Positions 31,101-39,396 of a stretch of DNA of 64,000 nt are shown piece by piece (position 1 is the stretch's first letter; each line of letters starts with the position of its first letter). The DNA is from Polynucleobacter sp. AP-Latsch-80-C2 (lineage in GTDB: Bacteria > Pseudomonadota > Gammaproteobacteria > Burkholderiales > Burkholderiaceae). Location: contig NZ_JACVOY010000002.1 of the NCBI RefSeq assembly GCF_018882185.1, positions 186,001 through 250,000 on the forward strand, given 5' to 3'. Under the pieces are notes generated by a model, which saw nothing but the letters and a program-made list of their open reading frames with translations, was not told the origin of the DNA and searched no databases. Position numbers and translations under genes: made by a program.

Positions 31101-31138
31101 GCGCTGATCACCACCAAAACAAATTTAAGCAGCAATAA
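28103..31138 (+). CDS. RND multidrug efflux permease (HAE1 family)
   Basis: A 1011-residue proton-driven inner-membrane transporter. The start NWTDIFIRRPVLSLVVSAVILVFG and PVNQYPQ are standard for AcrB/MexB-like pumps. The proton-relay pair lies in GLVVDDAIIVVENVDRH, and APTEDQGIVLMQASGP and GLISKHGILIVEFANELQEAGR mark the second half. Two large periplasmic loops and twelve membrane helices are expected. HAE1 pumps export hydrophobic and amphiphilic compounds; the substrate cannot be read here. Last gene of a three-gene operon, closed by a hairpin terminator. Confidence 0.95.
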   Translation: MNWTDIFIRRPVLSLVVSAVILVFGLKAIGSLPVNQYPQTQNAIVTITTAYYGADPETIAGFITQPLEASIAQAQGIDYLSSASVSGVSTIIATLKLNYDSNAALTQIQTQIGAVKNQLPPQAQQPVLTVQVGQSTAAMYMGFYSDEIPNNAITDYLLRVVKPKLDSVEGVQNAEITGGRKFALRAWLDREKMAGLGVGADDVYSAMSANNYLSAVGSTKGDMVAVDLVAGTDLHTLDEFRKLVVKKDGVNIVYLDQVATVTLGSEDYNTNVAFSGKKSVFIAIKVAPQANLLDVAQRIRDIVPDIQKQLPIGMTGKVVYDSTMFITSSIDEVVSTLLEALLIVTVVIYLFLGSYRAVAVPVIAMPLSLIGTFFLMQVLGYSINLLTLLALVLAIGLVVDDAIIVVENVDRHMKEGKSPLEASLIAARELGSPILAMTVVLIAVYIPIGFQGGLTGALFTEFAFTLASAVAVSGVIALTLSPMMCSRIFTEEQEASPFVQKIDRIFDKVHHSYQSTLRDLLTTWQVIIVMGVILLGGVAYLYATARAELAPTEDQGIVLMQASGPPNSTVNQMQTYADQIYQISSAEPEYEQMFQITSPTSSFGGVLLKDWGERSRNATKFQEDMQQKWNTIAGARVAAFQFPALPGAQGLPVQVVINTTESYDQLNEVSLAVLDKARRSGNFFFVDSDLKIDKPQDVLVIDREKVAALGMTQQQVGSALSAALGGGYVNYFSVSGRSYKVIPQVKQVDRLNPDQILDYYIRTPSGAMIQARTIASIKQKVVPQSINHFQQLNSATISGVSTPFISQADLLEFMRQTLKEVAPNGYSMDYAGPSRQFMAESGGFLVTMFFAILIVFLVLAAQFNSFRDPIVILVSVPLALFGALIFINLGFTTLNVYTQVGLVTLMGLISKHGILIVEFANELQEAGRSKLDAIIEASSVRLRPILMTTAAMVLGVLPLVIASGAGAAGRKSMGIVIFTGLSIGTLFTLFVVPAMYLLMGADHHQNKFKQQ

Positions 31139-31195
31139 AAACAGACTACTTAATAATATTGAGTTGTTTCTCGGCAATATTATTAAAGTCTGTTT
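31139..31195. terminator. Bidirectional hairpin terminator between the RND operon and the GST gene
   Basis: AAACAGACT-AC-TTAATAATATTG (31139-31161) pairs with CAATATTATTAA-AGTCTGTTT (31175-31195): a 21-bp stem with a two-base bulge and a 13-base loop. It begins one base after the RND permease stop and extends into the last codons of the convergent GST gene. Read on the minus strand it is followed by a T-run, as expected for an intrinsic terminator of the GST gene; on the plus strand the following bases are only moderately T-rich. Confidence 0.7.
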
Positions 31196-31808
31196 CTGCT
31201 TCTAGGCGTTTTAGCCAAGCGTCGACATTTTTTAAGTTTGGACGTGGGCCAGTTTTATCTGGGAAAGTTTCGTTGAGCAAAATCCAACGGCCAACGCAAA
31301 GTCCGAGAGCAATATCGCCGATATTAAATCTCTGCCCTGAGCAATACGCTTGATTCGCGAGAGTGGTATCAAGCAAACTCAATAAGTTATTAGCGTCCTC
31401 GTAACCCTTTTTAATTGCTTGGTAGTTACGTTCATTTTCAGGAACCCGCGTCAATCCTAAAAACGGTGTGCGCAATGCAGGCCATAAGCTACCTACTTGC
31501 CAATCCAGCCATTTTTCTGAACCATACTGACTAGTAATATCGCTTGGGAAACGTCCATTCTTATCGTGCTGGCGGATGAGATAACGCATGATGGTATTCG
31601 ATTCCCAAAGGACGATATCCCCGTCTTCTAGGGTCGGTACGAGTCCATTTGGGTTGAGTTTTAAAAACTCGGGTGTTCGGTTTACTCCAAAGTGAAGACC
31701 TGCATCAATACGCTCAAAGTCTTTGCCTTCTTCAAGTCCAAGTTCTGCAAGACACCATAATACTTTTTGAACATTGATGGAACTTTTGCGACCCCATAGA
31801 CGTAGCAT
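31146..31808 (-). CDS. Glutathione S-transferase family protein
   Basis: A 220-residue cytosolic GST. The N-terminal thioredoxin-like domain starts MLRLWGRKSSINVQKVLWCLAELG and contains the glutathione-binding NPNGLVPTLEDGDIVLWESNTIMRYL; the all-helical C-terminal domain includes GQRFNIGDIALG, the N-capping motif. The Ser-rich start suggests a serine-type, GstB-like active site. The endogenous substrate is unknown. Its final codons are part of the hairpin terminator shared with the RND operon. A flavin reductase gene lies 28 bases upstream on the same strand. Confidence 0.93.
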   Translation of the reverse strand: MLRLWGRKSSINVQKVLWCLAELGLEEGKDFERIDAGLHFGVNRTPEFLKLNPNGLVPTLEDGDIVLWESNTIMRYLIRQHDKNGRFPSDITSQYGSEKWLDWQVGSLWPALRTPFLGLTRVPENERNYQAIKKGYEDANNLLSLLDTTLANQAYCSGQRFNIGDIALGLCVGRWILLNETFPDKTGPRPNLKNVDAWLKRLEAETDFNNIAEKQLNIIK

Positions 31809-31836
31809 GGCTATCCTTCTTGTATTTGAACTTGAA

Positions 31837-32337
31837 TTAAGAAATTTTAATTTCGGCTAAATCAAGACCAACAAATTTACTGCGCGCAAAAATGAGCGGC
31901 TCTTTGTCGGGATGATTTTTTAAATTGAGTACCTTGGCAACAATAATGTTGTGGTCTCCACCAGTGTGTACTGATACTGTTTCACATTCGTAATAAGCAA
32001 CGCAATCATTGATTTGACAAAGTCCACTATTAGCAACTTGGTGGTCGATGCTAGCAAACTGATCTAATTTCACAGTTGCAAAATGCATTGCTAAATCTTC
32101 TTGCGAGCGTTCCAGTACATGAATGAGGTGCTTCTTGCCTAATTCCACCCAAGGCATTAAACGCGAATGCTTCTTCAGGCTCCAAAGAATGAGTGGAGGC
32201 TCTAGAGAGACGGTATTAAAAGAGCTGATGGTAATGCCATGATGATTCTGTTCTTCATCAAGACAGGTAATGACCGTGACCCCGGTTGCAAAAGAGCCAA
32301 AGCCTTTGCGTAGCTCTTGTGATGTAAATGGGGTCAT
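31837..32337 (-). CDS. Flavin reductase-like FMN-binding protein
   Basis: A 166-residue split-barrel protein of the flavin reductase domain family. The opening ELRKGFGSFATGVTVITC is the family signature, then GITISSFNTVSLEPPLILWSLKKHSR, which contacts FMN, and HTGGDHNIIVAKVLN near residue 125. Such proteins supply reduced flavin to two-component monooxygenases or act alone as NAD(P)H:flavin oxidoreductases. No monooxygenase partner is next to it, so the physiological role is open. It sits between a small lipoprotein gene and the GST gene. Confidence 0.9.
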   Translation of the reverse strand: MTPFTSQELRKGFGSFATGVTVITCLDEEQNHHGITISSFNTVSLEPPLILWSLKKHSRLMPWVELGKKHLIHVLERSQEDLAMHFATVKLDQFASIDHQVANSGLCQINDCVAYYECETVSVHTGGDHNIIVAKVLNLKNHPDKEPLIFARSKFVGLDLAEIKIS

Positions 32338-32345
32338 CTGTACTT

Positions 32346-32630
32346 TTACTTAGTTTCAGGAGTGATCGTGGTTCCAGGAATTGGAATCAAGATTTCATTT
32401 TCATCAGCTTTTACGCACTTAAAGCGATATTCTTTGCCAGCTTTTGAAAGAAAGCTAGCGCCCTGGTAAAAGTCATCCCGACAAGTGGTCGTTGCGAAGT
32501 CCATAACGTCTTGTGGATCAGCGCTAGAGCTAATGAGACGCATATTGCCCATAGACATATTGAGCTGGGTTGAGGAGCAGCCAACCAGTAGCAAGCCAGA
32601 AACTGAAGTTAATAGTAGAATTTTTTTCAT
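32346..32630 (-). CDS. Small lipoprotein of unknown function
   Basis: The ATG at 32630 has a textbook GGAGG five bases upstream (minus strand), so the in-frame ATGs further 5' are not the start. The 94-residue product begins MKKILLLTSVSGLLLVGCSST, a lipoprotein signal peptide with lipobox LLVGC. The mature part has two further cysteines (TTCRDDFYQGASFL and YRFKCVKAD), which could form a disulfide in the periplasm, and ends in a Pro/Thr/Ile-rich tail. I do not recognise the family. Confidence 0.75.
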   Translation of the reverse strand: MKKILLLTSVSGLLLVGCSSTQLNMSMGNMRLISSSADPQDVMDFATTTCRDDFYQGASFLSKAGKEYRFKCVKADENEILIPIPGTTITPETK

Positions 32631-32717
32631 GGAAACCTCCATAATCATCAATGCTCGTTAGGATAAACCTATTACGCATTTGTTGCGGGGAAATGCTCCG
32701 CTCTAAAAGGAAGAGAC

Positions 32718-33701
32718 ATGTTTAAGGCTATTTTGGTAAATAAGGATGAACAGGGCTATCGCGCCGAATTGGCGCAGGTCGATGAGGCCAGCCTGCCTGA
32801 GGGTGAAGTGAAGGTTCAGGTGCAGTATTCCACCCTGAACTACAAGGATGGCCTCGCAATTACTGGCAAAGGTCCCGTTGTGCGAAATTTCCCGATGGTT
32901 CCTGGAATTGACTTTGCCGGAGAGGTTTTGGAGAGCAGTAGCCCTGACTTTAAGGTTGGCGATATGGTGCTTCTCAATGGCTGGGGTGTTGGTGAGGCGC
33001 ATTGGGGCGGATTGGGTCAATTGGCCCGGGTGAAGGCCGACTGGCTCATTCATCTACCTCAAGGCCTCACTGCCAAGCAGGCTCTGGCAATAGGGACTGC
33101 CGGCTATACCGCGATGTTGTGTGTCATGGCCTTGCAGTCCCATGGCCTAAAGCCAAGTGATGGCGAGGTATTGGTGACGGGTGCTGCAGGCGGCGTAGGT
33201 AGCTTTGCGATTGCCCTCTTGAGTAAGTTGGGATTTAAGGTGGTGGCAAGTACTGGACGCATGGCAGAAGCGGATTATTTAAAGCAACTGGGCGCTACCG
33301 AAGTGATTGATCGCGCGACTTTATCTGCTCCTGGTAAACCGTTGGCAAAAGAACGCTGGGCAGCTGTTGTGGATAGCGTTGGCAGTCATACCTTAGCTAA
33401 TGCCTGCGCACAAACTAAGAGTGACGGCGCAGTCGCTGCATGTGGTCTTGCCCAGGGTATGGACTTTCCATCCTCTGTCGCACCTTTCATTTTGCGCGGT
33501 GTGACTTTGTACGGCATCAACAGCGTCACGGTCCCAAGAGCTAAGCGGATTGCCGCTTACGAGCAATTAAGCAAGTTGGTTGATTTAAAAACACTCGATG
33601 AAATTTCTCATGAAATCAATCTTGAAGATGCTTTGAAATATGCACAAGAATTGATGGCAGGTAATGTTCGTGGGCGCGTGATTGTGAACGTCAACACATA
33701 A
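32718..33701 (+). CDS. YhdH/AcuI-type quinone oxidoreductase (zinc-independent MDR)
   Basis: A 327-residue medium-chain dehydrogenase/reductase of the YhdH/AcuI group, members of which reduce acryloyl-CoA or quinones with NADPH. Characteristic are YSTLNYKDGLAITGKGPVVRNFPMVPGIDFAGEV at residues about 35-70, GWGVGEAHWGGLGQLARV, the nucleotide motif VTGAAGGVGSFAIALLSKLG, and APFILRGVTLYGINSV. It carries no structural or catalytic zinc ligands, as expected for the group. A good AGGAAGAGAC element precedes the ATG. AcuI protects cells from acryloyl-CoA formed from dimethylsulfoniopropionate, but no other such gene is nearby. Confidence 0.9.
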   Translation: MFKAILVNKDEQGYRAELAQVDEASLPEGEVKVQVQYSTLNYKDGLAITGKGPVVRNFPMVPGIDFAGEVLESSSPDFKVGDMVLLNGWGVGEAHWGGLGQLARVKADWLIHLPQGLTAKQALAIGTAGYTAMLCVMALQSHGLKPSDGEVLVTGAAGGVGSFAIALLSKLGFKVVASTGRMAEADYLKQLGATEVIDRATLSAPGKPLAKERWAAVVDSVGSHTLANACAQTKSDGAVAACGLAQGMDFPSSVAPFILRGVTLYGINSVTVPRAKRIAAYEQLSKLVDLKTLDEISHEINLEDALKYAQELMAGNVRGRVIVNVNT

Positions 33702-33717
33702 TTTTTTAAAGAACAAT

Positions 33718-34803
33718 ATGAATAAAAAAATTCCGCTCCCTTCGGAAAGCGCTATCCATTACCCCTTAGGCGATGTATTGCCAGAATTGGGTAGCAGCAT
33801 TGAGGTAGCGCCAGGAGTGCGTTGGCTCAGAATGAAGCTGCCATTTGCTTTAGATCATATTAATTTATGGCTCTTGCGCGATGAAATTGATGGCATTGCC
33901 GGATGGACTATTGTGGACTGTGGGATTGCCAATGATGAGACGCGAGACTCATGGGAGAAAATTTTTGCCACCCAGCTGGAAGGCTTACCAGTATTGAGGG
34001 TGCTCGTCACGCACATGCATCCAGACCATGTGGGTTTATCTCAGTGGCTATGTGAAAAGTGGAAGGTACCCCTCTGGATTTCTATGACCGACTTTCTCAC
34101 AGCTCAGTGGTTGAGTCATAAGGAAGGTGGCGCTGCAATTGGCGCTCGTGCTGGCGGTGGAGGATCTGCAGACCATTTTCAAAAACATGGTTTATCAGCA
34201 CCAGAGGATTTAGAAAAAATTCGGGGGCGTTCGAATTACTATAGCAATATGGTGCCCGGCGTACCAAGACAATATCGCCGCATCATGAATGGTGAAATTA
34301 TTTTGATTGGTGGCAGAGGTTGGCAAGTCATCATGGGGTATGGTCATGCGCCAGAGCATGCATCGCTCTTTTGTAAAGAGATTGGGGTTCTGATCTCTGG
34401 CGATATGTTGTTGCCACGAATTTCAACAAACGTGAGCGTCTTTGATGCAGATCCGGATGCAGATCCGTTAGGTCTTTATCTTGCCTCTTTGGATGAATAC
34501 TTGCCTTTGCCTGATGAAACTTTAGTGCTGCCTTCCCATGGCAAACCATTTACCGGCATGAAGCCCCGCATTGGTCAACTCAAACAGCATCATGATGAGC
34601 GCTTAGCTGAAACGCTTGGCGCATGTGAAAAACCGGCAACTGCTCGAGAGATTGTGCCGGTTTTATTTAAGCGGGAATTAGATATTCACCAACTCACCTT
34701 TGCGATGGGTGAAGCTATTGCTCATCTGAATTACCTACTTCGTCGAGGTAAGTTGCATCGCCAGCTTTGCGACGACGGCGTGTTGCGGTTTTCCGTGGTT
34801 TAG
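33718..34803 (+). CDS. MBL-fold metallo-hydrolase
   Basis: A 361-residue metallo-beta-lactamase-fold hydrolase. The dinuclear metal motif is THMHPDHVGLSQWL near residue 99; later metal ligands appear in GYGHAPEHASLF, ISGDMLLPRIS and LPSHGKPFTGM. The C-terminal part (from about residue 280) resembles the winged-helix/LACTB2-like extension found in thioesterase or glyoxalase II-like relatives. The substrate is unknown. It follows the oxidoreductase gene by 16 bases. Its last 89 bases overlap, in antisense, the coding end of phaM. Confidence 0.88.
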   Translation: MNKKIPLPSESAIHYPLGDVLPELGSSIEVAPGVRWLRMKLPFALDHINLWLLRDEIDGIAGWTIVDCGIANDETRDSWEKIFATQLEGLPVLRVLVTHMHPDHVGLSQWLCEKWKVPLWISMTDFLTAQWLSHKEGGAAIGARAGGGGSADHFQKHGLSAPEDLEKIRGRSNYYSNMVPGVPRQYRRIMNGEIILIGGRGWQVIMGYGHAPEHASLFCKEIGVLISGDMLLPRISTNVSVFDADPDADPLGLYLASLDEYLPLPDETLVLPSHGKPFTGMKPRIGQLKQHHDERLAETLGACEKPATAREIVPVLFKRELDIHQLTFAMGEAIAHLNYLLRRGKLHRQLCDDGVLRFSVV

Positions 34804-35161
34804 CACTTGCTTTAGCCTCTGCGGCTTCAGTTGGGTTGCTGGCTGCTGCACTGGCGGCAGACACTGCATCACCAAATGACTTGAGAGCCATCATGGTGGC
34901 GTGTTGAACTTCAAGGCCTTGGATGGTCGATTTGAGGATGTTCAGATTCAGATTGAGCCAGTTTTCAACGCTCTTAAGGTCCTTAATTCGTTTTTCAAGC
35001 TCATCTACATCGAGTCCCGGAAACGCTGAACCAAAGCCCCCTGCAGCCTTAGAAGCGTCGGCGGTAAAGGGAAATTGCCCAGCCTGTCCAGCCGCGCCTT
35101 GTCCCCACATCGTTTTAAACATTTCAAGACTTTGATTGAATTCTGGAATGGTTCCAAACAT
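34715..35161 (-). CDS. phaM: PhaM-family polyhydroxyalkanoate granule regulatory protein
   Basis: PhaM-type proteins link PHA synthase, granules and the nucleoid in Burkholderiales. The protein is 148 residues from the ATG at 35161, which has GGAGC five bases before it; a longer form lacks support. It starts MFGTIPEFNQSLEMFKTMWGQ, has the conserved GLDVDELEKRIKDLKSVENWLNLNLNIL heptad region, and ends in an Ala/Lys/Arg-rich, DNA-binding-like tail with RRRRK. The 3' 89 bases lie antisense within the MBL hydrolase gene. PHA synthase is not in the window. Divergent from metH1. Confidence 0.82.
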   Translation of the reverse strand: MFGTIPEFNQSLEMFKTMWGQGAAGQAGQFPFTADASKAAGGFGSAFPGLDVDELEKRIKDLKSVENWLNLNLNILKSTIQGLEVQHATMMALKSFGDAVSAASAAASNPTEAAEAKASAKPRKTATRRRRKAGDATYLDEVGNSDEQ

Positions 35162-35235
35162 AAGGGCTCCGGGGTAAATGAAAAGTGGCTTTTCCAATAG
35201 AATAAGGGATTCTAGAGATTATTCCCGGTTAAATA

Positions 35236-36300
35236 ATGCAATTTAATGGTTTATCCCAGCCTTATACGCGTGGTCAGCAACTCCCTGAGCTGCTGAAGCA
35301 GCGCATTCTTATTTTGGATGGGGCCATGGGAACGATGATTCAGCAGTACAAACTGTCTGAAGATGATTATCGGGGTCTCCCTGCAAATACCCGCTTTGCC
35401 GATCACCCGGGTGATCTCAAAGGCAATAATGAATTATTGGTATTAACTCAGCCACATATCATCAGCAAAATTCACGAGCAGTATTTGGATGCTGGCGCTG
35501 ACATTATTGAGACCAATACTTTTGGTGCAACATCCGTTGCGCAAGAAGATTACAAAATGCCTAGCTTAGCTCGCGAAATGAATGAAGTTTCAGCTAGACT
35601 GGCTAAGGCAGCTTGCGATAAGTACAGCACGCCAGATAAGCCGCGCTTTGCTGCCGGCGCTATTGGGCCAACACCAAAGACCGCCAGCATTTCTCCTGAT
35701 GTGAACGATCCTGGTGCGCGTAATGTGACCTTCGATGCGTTACGCGCCTCCTATCGCGAGCAGATTGAGGGGCTCTTTGCAGGTGGTGTTGATTTATTTC
35801 TGGTCGAAACAATTTTCGATACCCTCAATGCTAAAGCCGCCTTATTTGCTTTGGATGAATTTTTTGAAGAGACTGGCGAACGTTTGCCAGTGATGATTTC
35901 TGGAACCGTGACCGATGCATCGGGACGAATTCTTTCTGGTCAAACGGTTGAAGCATTTTGGAATAGCTTGCGTCACATTAAACCACTGACCTTCGGTTTG
36001 AATTGCGCTTTAGGTGCCGCACTCATGCGCCCCTATATTGCAGAGCTTGCACGAATCTGTGATGCCGCAGTATCTTGCTATCCCAATGCGGGTTTACCTA
36101 ATCCTATGAGTGATACCGGATTTGATGAAACTCCAGACATTACCTCAAGCCTGGTAGATGGTTTTGCTAAGGATGGTTTGGTCAATCTGGTAGGTGGTTG
36201 CTGCGGCACGACGCCTGATCACATCCGTGCAATTGCAGATGCAGTTGCTAAACGCAAGCCTCGCGCTTTTTATCGTGAAGATACTGAGGCTGCAGCATGA
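35236..36300 (+). CDS. metH: Methionine synthase, homocysteine methyltransferase module
   Basis: The 354-residue N-terminal module of cobalamin-dependent methionine synthase, here a separate gene. It starts with [15 protein letters not shown], shows [28 protein letters not shown], and the zinc-binding cysteines in FGLNCALGA and [11 protein letters not shown], which activate homocysteine. The second gene, overlapping by four bases, supplies the folate, cobalamin and reactivation domains. This two-gene arrangement is known from Burkholderiales. No cobalamin riboswitch was recognised in the 74-base gap upstream. Confidence 0.95.
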   Translation: MQFNGLSQPYTRGQQLPELLKQRILILDGAMGTMIQQYKLSEDDYRGLPANTRFADHPGDLKGNNELLVLTQPHIISKIHEQYLDAGADIIETNTFGATSVAQEDYKMPSLAREMNEVSARLAKAACDKYSTPDKPRFAAGAIGPTPKTASISPDVNDPGARNVTFDALRASYREQIEGLFAGGVDLFLVETIFDTLNAKAALFALDEFFEETGERLPVMISGTVTDASGRILSGQTVEAFWNSLRHIKPLTFGLNCALGAALMRPYIAELARICDAAVSCYPNAGLPNPMSDTGFDETPDITSSLVDGFAKDGLVNLVGGCCGTTPDHIRAIADAVAKRKPRAFYREDTEAAA

Positions 36301-39047
36301 GTAAGCTTAATCAGAATCCATTGTCAGCTATGAAGCTCTCGGGTCTAGAGCCGTTTAATGTGACTGCCGATGTGGGCTTCGTCAATATTGGTGAGCGCAC
36401 GAACGTCACGGGCTCCAAAGCGTTTTCTCGCATGATTTTGAATAATCAATTTGATGAAGCGCTCGTAGTAGCTCGTCAACAAGTTGAAAATGGTGCACAG
36501 GTCATCGATATTAATATGGATGAGGCGATGCTCGATTCTGAAGCGGCGATGACGCGCTTCCTAAACTTGATTGCCTCAGAGCCTGATATTGCTCGAGTAC
36601 CTATCATGATCGACTCCTCAAAATGGAGTGTGATTGAGGCGGGCCTGAAATGTATTCAAGGCAAGCCGATTGTAAATTCGATTTCCTTAAAAGAAGGCGA
36701 AGAGCCTTTTAGAAAGCAAGCCCGCTTAATTCGTCGCTACGGTGCTGCTTCTGTGGTGATGGCTTTTGATGAAGTCGGTCAAGCCGATACCTTTAAGCGC
36801 AAGACAGAAATCTGCCAACGCTGCTATGACATTCTGGTAAATGAAATTGGCTTTCCTGCAGAAGATATTATTTTTGATCCTAATATTTTTGCGATTGCTA
36901 CAGGCATTGAAGAGCATGACAATTACGCGGTAGATTTTATTAATGCCACACGCTGGATTAAAGAAAATCTTCCGGGCGCTAAAGTTAGCGGCGGCGTTTC
37001 TAATGTGAGCTTCTCTTTCCGCGGCAATGATCGTGTACGTGAGGCTATTCATACCGTTTTCCTGTATCACGCCATCAAGGCCGGCATGGATATGGGTATC
37101 GTAAATGCTGGCCAGCTGGGTGTATATGCCGATTTAGATCCAGAGCTGCGTGAGCGCGTTGAGGATGTTGTCCTCAATCGCTTTAAAGAAAAAGATGGAA
37201 AAACGCCAACAGAGCGTTTATTGGATATTGCTGATCAATTTAAGGGTGGCGGCGCTAAGCAAGTAGAAAACTTAGTTTGGCGTGAAGATCCAGTACGCGA
37301 GCGCTTAACGCATGCGCTTGTCCATGGCATCACCACTTTTATCGAAGAAGATACCGAAGAGCTGCGCGCGCAAATTATGGGTGCAGGTGGTCGACCTATT
37401 GAGGTTATTGAAGGCCCGCTCATGGATGGCATGAATGTCGTTGGCGATTTATTTGGTGAAGGCAAGATGTTCTTGCCGCAAGTAGTCAAAAGCGCTCGAG
37501 TCATGAAGCAGGCTGTAGCTATTCTGATTCCTTATATTGAGGAAGAGAAGCGTTTACATATTGCTGGAGGTGGCGAAGCAAAAGCCAAAGGCAAGATTGT
37601 GATGGCCACCGTGAAGGGTGACGTACACGATATTGGCAAGAACATCGTAACCGTGGTCTTGCAATGTAATAATTTTGAAGTAGCTAATATGGGTGTGATG
37701 GTTCCTTGTGCAGAAATTTTGAAGCGCGCCAAGGAAGAGAAGGCCGATATTGTTGGTCTCTCAGGCTTAATTACTCCTTCACTTGAAGAGATGACTTACG
37801 TTGCGCAAGAGATGCAACGCGATGACTACTTCCGCGAGCGTCAAATTCCATTGATGATTGGTGGTGCTACAACATCACGCGTTCATACTGCAGTCAAGAT
37901 TGCCCCGCACTACGATGGCCCAGTGGTTTATGTGCCAGATGCATCACGCTCAGTATCGGTGGCTTCTAGCTTGCTCTCAGACGAGAGTGCAAAAAAATTC
38001 ATACAAGATTTGCGCGATGACTATGTTCGTATTCGTGAGCAACATGCGAATAAAAAAGCTGCACCTACTATTTCATTAGAAGCTGCGCGTAAAAATCGCG
38101 AGCTCATTGATTGGTCTACTTATGTCCCTGAGAAGCCCAAGTTTATTGGCCGCCGCATCTTTAAAAACTTTGCCCTCAGTGATATTGCGAAGTACATCGA
38201 CTGGACACCATTCTTTCAGACCTGGGATTTAGCAGGCAAGTTCCCAGCCATTTTAGATGATGAGGTGGTCGGAGTTGAGGCACGCAAAGTATTTGAAGAT
38301 GCTAAGACTTTGCTAGAAAAGCTAATCAAAGGCCAATGGCTGCAAGCCGATGCAGTCGTCGCTTTTTATCCTGCGAATGCAGTTGGTGACGATATTGTTT
38401 TGTATAGCGATGAAGCTCGCGAGCACCCATTGTTTGTTTGGCATAACTTACGTCAACAAGCTGAGCGCCCTGTCATTGACGGCGTTCGCCGCCCAAATCG
38501 TTGTCTTGCGGATTATGTTGCTCCCAAGGATTCTGGTGTAGCCGATTACTTAGGTTGCTTTGCTGTTACGACCGGTCACGGTGTTGAGAAAAAGGTTGAA
38601 GAGTTTCAAGCCAAACATGACGACTACAGCGCAATCATGTTGAAGGCTTTAGCCGATCGCTTGGCTGAGGCTTTTGCTGAGTTGATGCACCATCGCGTTA
38701 GAACCGATTTGTGGGGCTATGCTACCGATGAGATTCTGACCAGCGATCAAATGATCAACGAAGAATATCGCGGTATTCGTCCAGCCCCTGGGTATCCTGC
38801 ATGCCCAGCGCATGAGGTGAAACAAGATTTATTACGCGTGATGGGTTCTGAAGATATTGGTATGACTTTGACCGAATCGATGGCTATGAATCCTGCCTCT
38901 AGCGTAAGTGGCTTCTATTTAGCACATCCTGATGCGCGCTACTTTAATGTTGGTAAGTTATCAGCAGACCAGGTGGAAGACCTGGCGCTACGCCGCGGCG
39001 AATCGATTGAAGATGTACGCCGTCAGCTATCGAGCTCCTTAGATTAA
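36297..39047 (+). CDS. metH: Methionine synthase, folate/cobalamin/reactivation modules
   Basis: A 916-residue protein with the remaining MetH domains in order. First comes the pterin-binding barrel ([16 protein letters not shown] near residue 29, [32 protein letters not shown]). Then come the cobalamin-binding four-helix cap and Rossmann domain with the cobalt-ligand motif VHDIGKNIV near residue 450. Last is the SAM-dependent activation domain (WGYATDE and [12 protein letters not shown], residues about 595-916). It transfers the methyl group from methyl-THF to homocysteine via B12. The start overlaps the homocysteine module's stop. Confidence 0.97.
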   Translation: MSKLNQNPLSAMKLSGLEPFNVTADVGFVNIGERTNVTGSKAFSRMILNNQFDEALVVARQQVENGAQVIDINMDEAMLDSEAAMTRFLNLIASEPDIARVPIMIDSSKWSVIEAGLKCIQGKPIVNSISLKEGEEPFRKQARLIRRYGAASVVMAFDEVGQADTFKRKTEICQRCYDILVNEIGFPAEDIIFDPNIFAIATGIEEHDNYAVDFINATRWIKENLPGAKVSGGVSNVSFSFRGNDRVREAIHTVFLYHAIKAGMDMGIVNAGQLGVYADLDPELRERVEDVVLNRFKEKDGKTPTERLLDIADQFKGGGAKQVENLVWREDPVRERLTHALVHGITTFIEEDTEELRAQIMGAGGRPIEVIEGPLMDGMNVVGDLFGEGKMFLPQVVKSARVMKQAVAILIPYIEEEKRLHIAGGGEAKAKGKIVMATVKGDVHDIGKNIVTVVLQCNNFEVANMGVMVPCAEILKRAKEEKADIVGLSGLITPSLEEMTYVAQEMQRDDYFRERQIPLMIGGATTSRVHTAVKIAPHYDGPVVYVPDASRSVSVASSLLSDESAKKFIQDLRDDYVRIREQHANKKAAPTISLEAARKNRELIDWSTYVPEKPKFIGRRIFKNFALSDIAKYIDWTPFFQTWDLAGKFPAILDDEVVGVEARKVFEDAKTLLEKLIKGQWLQADAVVAFYPANAVGDDIVLYSDEAREHPLFVWHNLRQQAERPVIDGVRRPNRCLADYVAPKDSGVADYLGCFAVTTGHGVEKKVEEFQAKHDDYSAIMLKALADRLAEAFAELMHHRVRTDLWGYATDEILTSDQMINEEYRGIRPAPGYPACPAHEVKQDLLRVMGSEDIGMTLTESMAMNPASSVSGFYLAHPDARYFNVGKLSADQVEDLALRRGESIEDVRRQLSSSLD

Positions 39048-39361
39048 ACGCCCCACATGACGGGTTCGTCTTTGGCCTTGCTTTGCTTCATTAACTCCAG
39101 GAATGGGTAAGCTCTTTGGCCTAGGCGATCTGCTAGTTTGGGTTTGTCCTTCGGTTCGTCGGCCTGATCTTTGGTCTGCGAGCGCTCTTCAAGGTCTTTC
39201 AGAATGGCGGTTTCTAGGGCAGTAATGTAAGCAGGTAGCTGCTCCACCGTCAAAATTCCCCTGGGCTCTATTGGGCGCCCCAAGATATCAAAAATCCGCA
39301 GGGTCAAATCAGCCAGCATGATGACATCTGGACCTGCTTTTGAACGAAATTGATAGATCAT
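39044..39361 (-). CDS. DUF1840 family protein
   Basis: A 105-residue protein whose start [29 protein letters not shown], with [19 protein letters not shown] next, fits DUF1840, a small family common in betaproteobacteria. The C-terminal half is highly charged ([17 protein letters not shown]) and then has [26 protein letters not shown]. No function is established. It converges with metH by a four-base overlap and is divergent from argS across 35 bases. Confidence 0.78.
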   Translation of the reverse strand: MIYQFRSKAGPDVIMLADLTLRIFDILGRPIEPRGILTVEQLPAYITALETAILKDLEERSQTKDQADEPKDKPKLADRLGQRAYPFLELMKQSKAKDEPVMWGV

Positions 39362-39396
39362 TTCGATAGCTTACCACCTGATAAACTCACTGTTCT

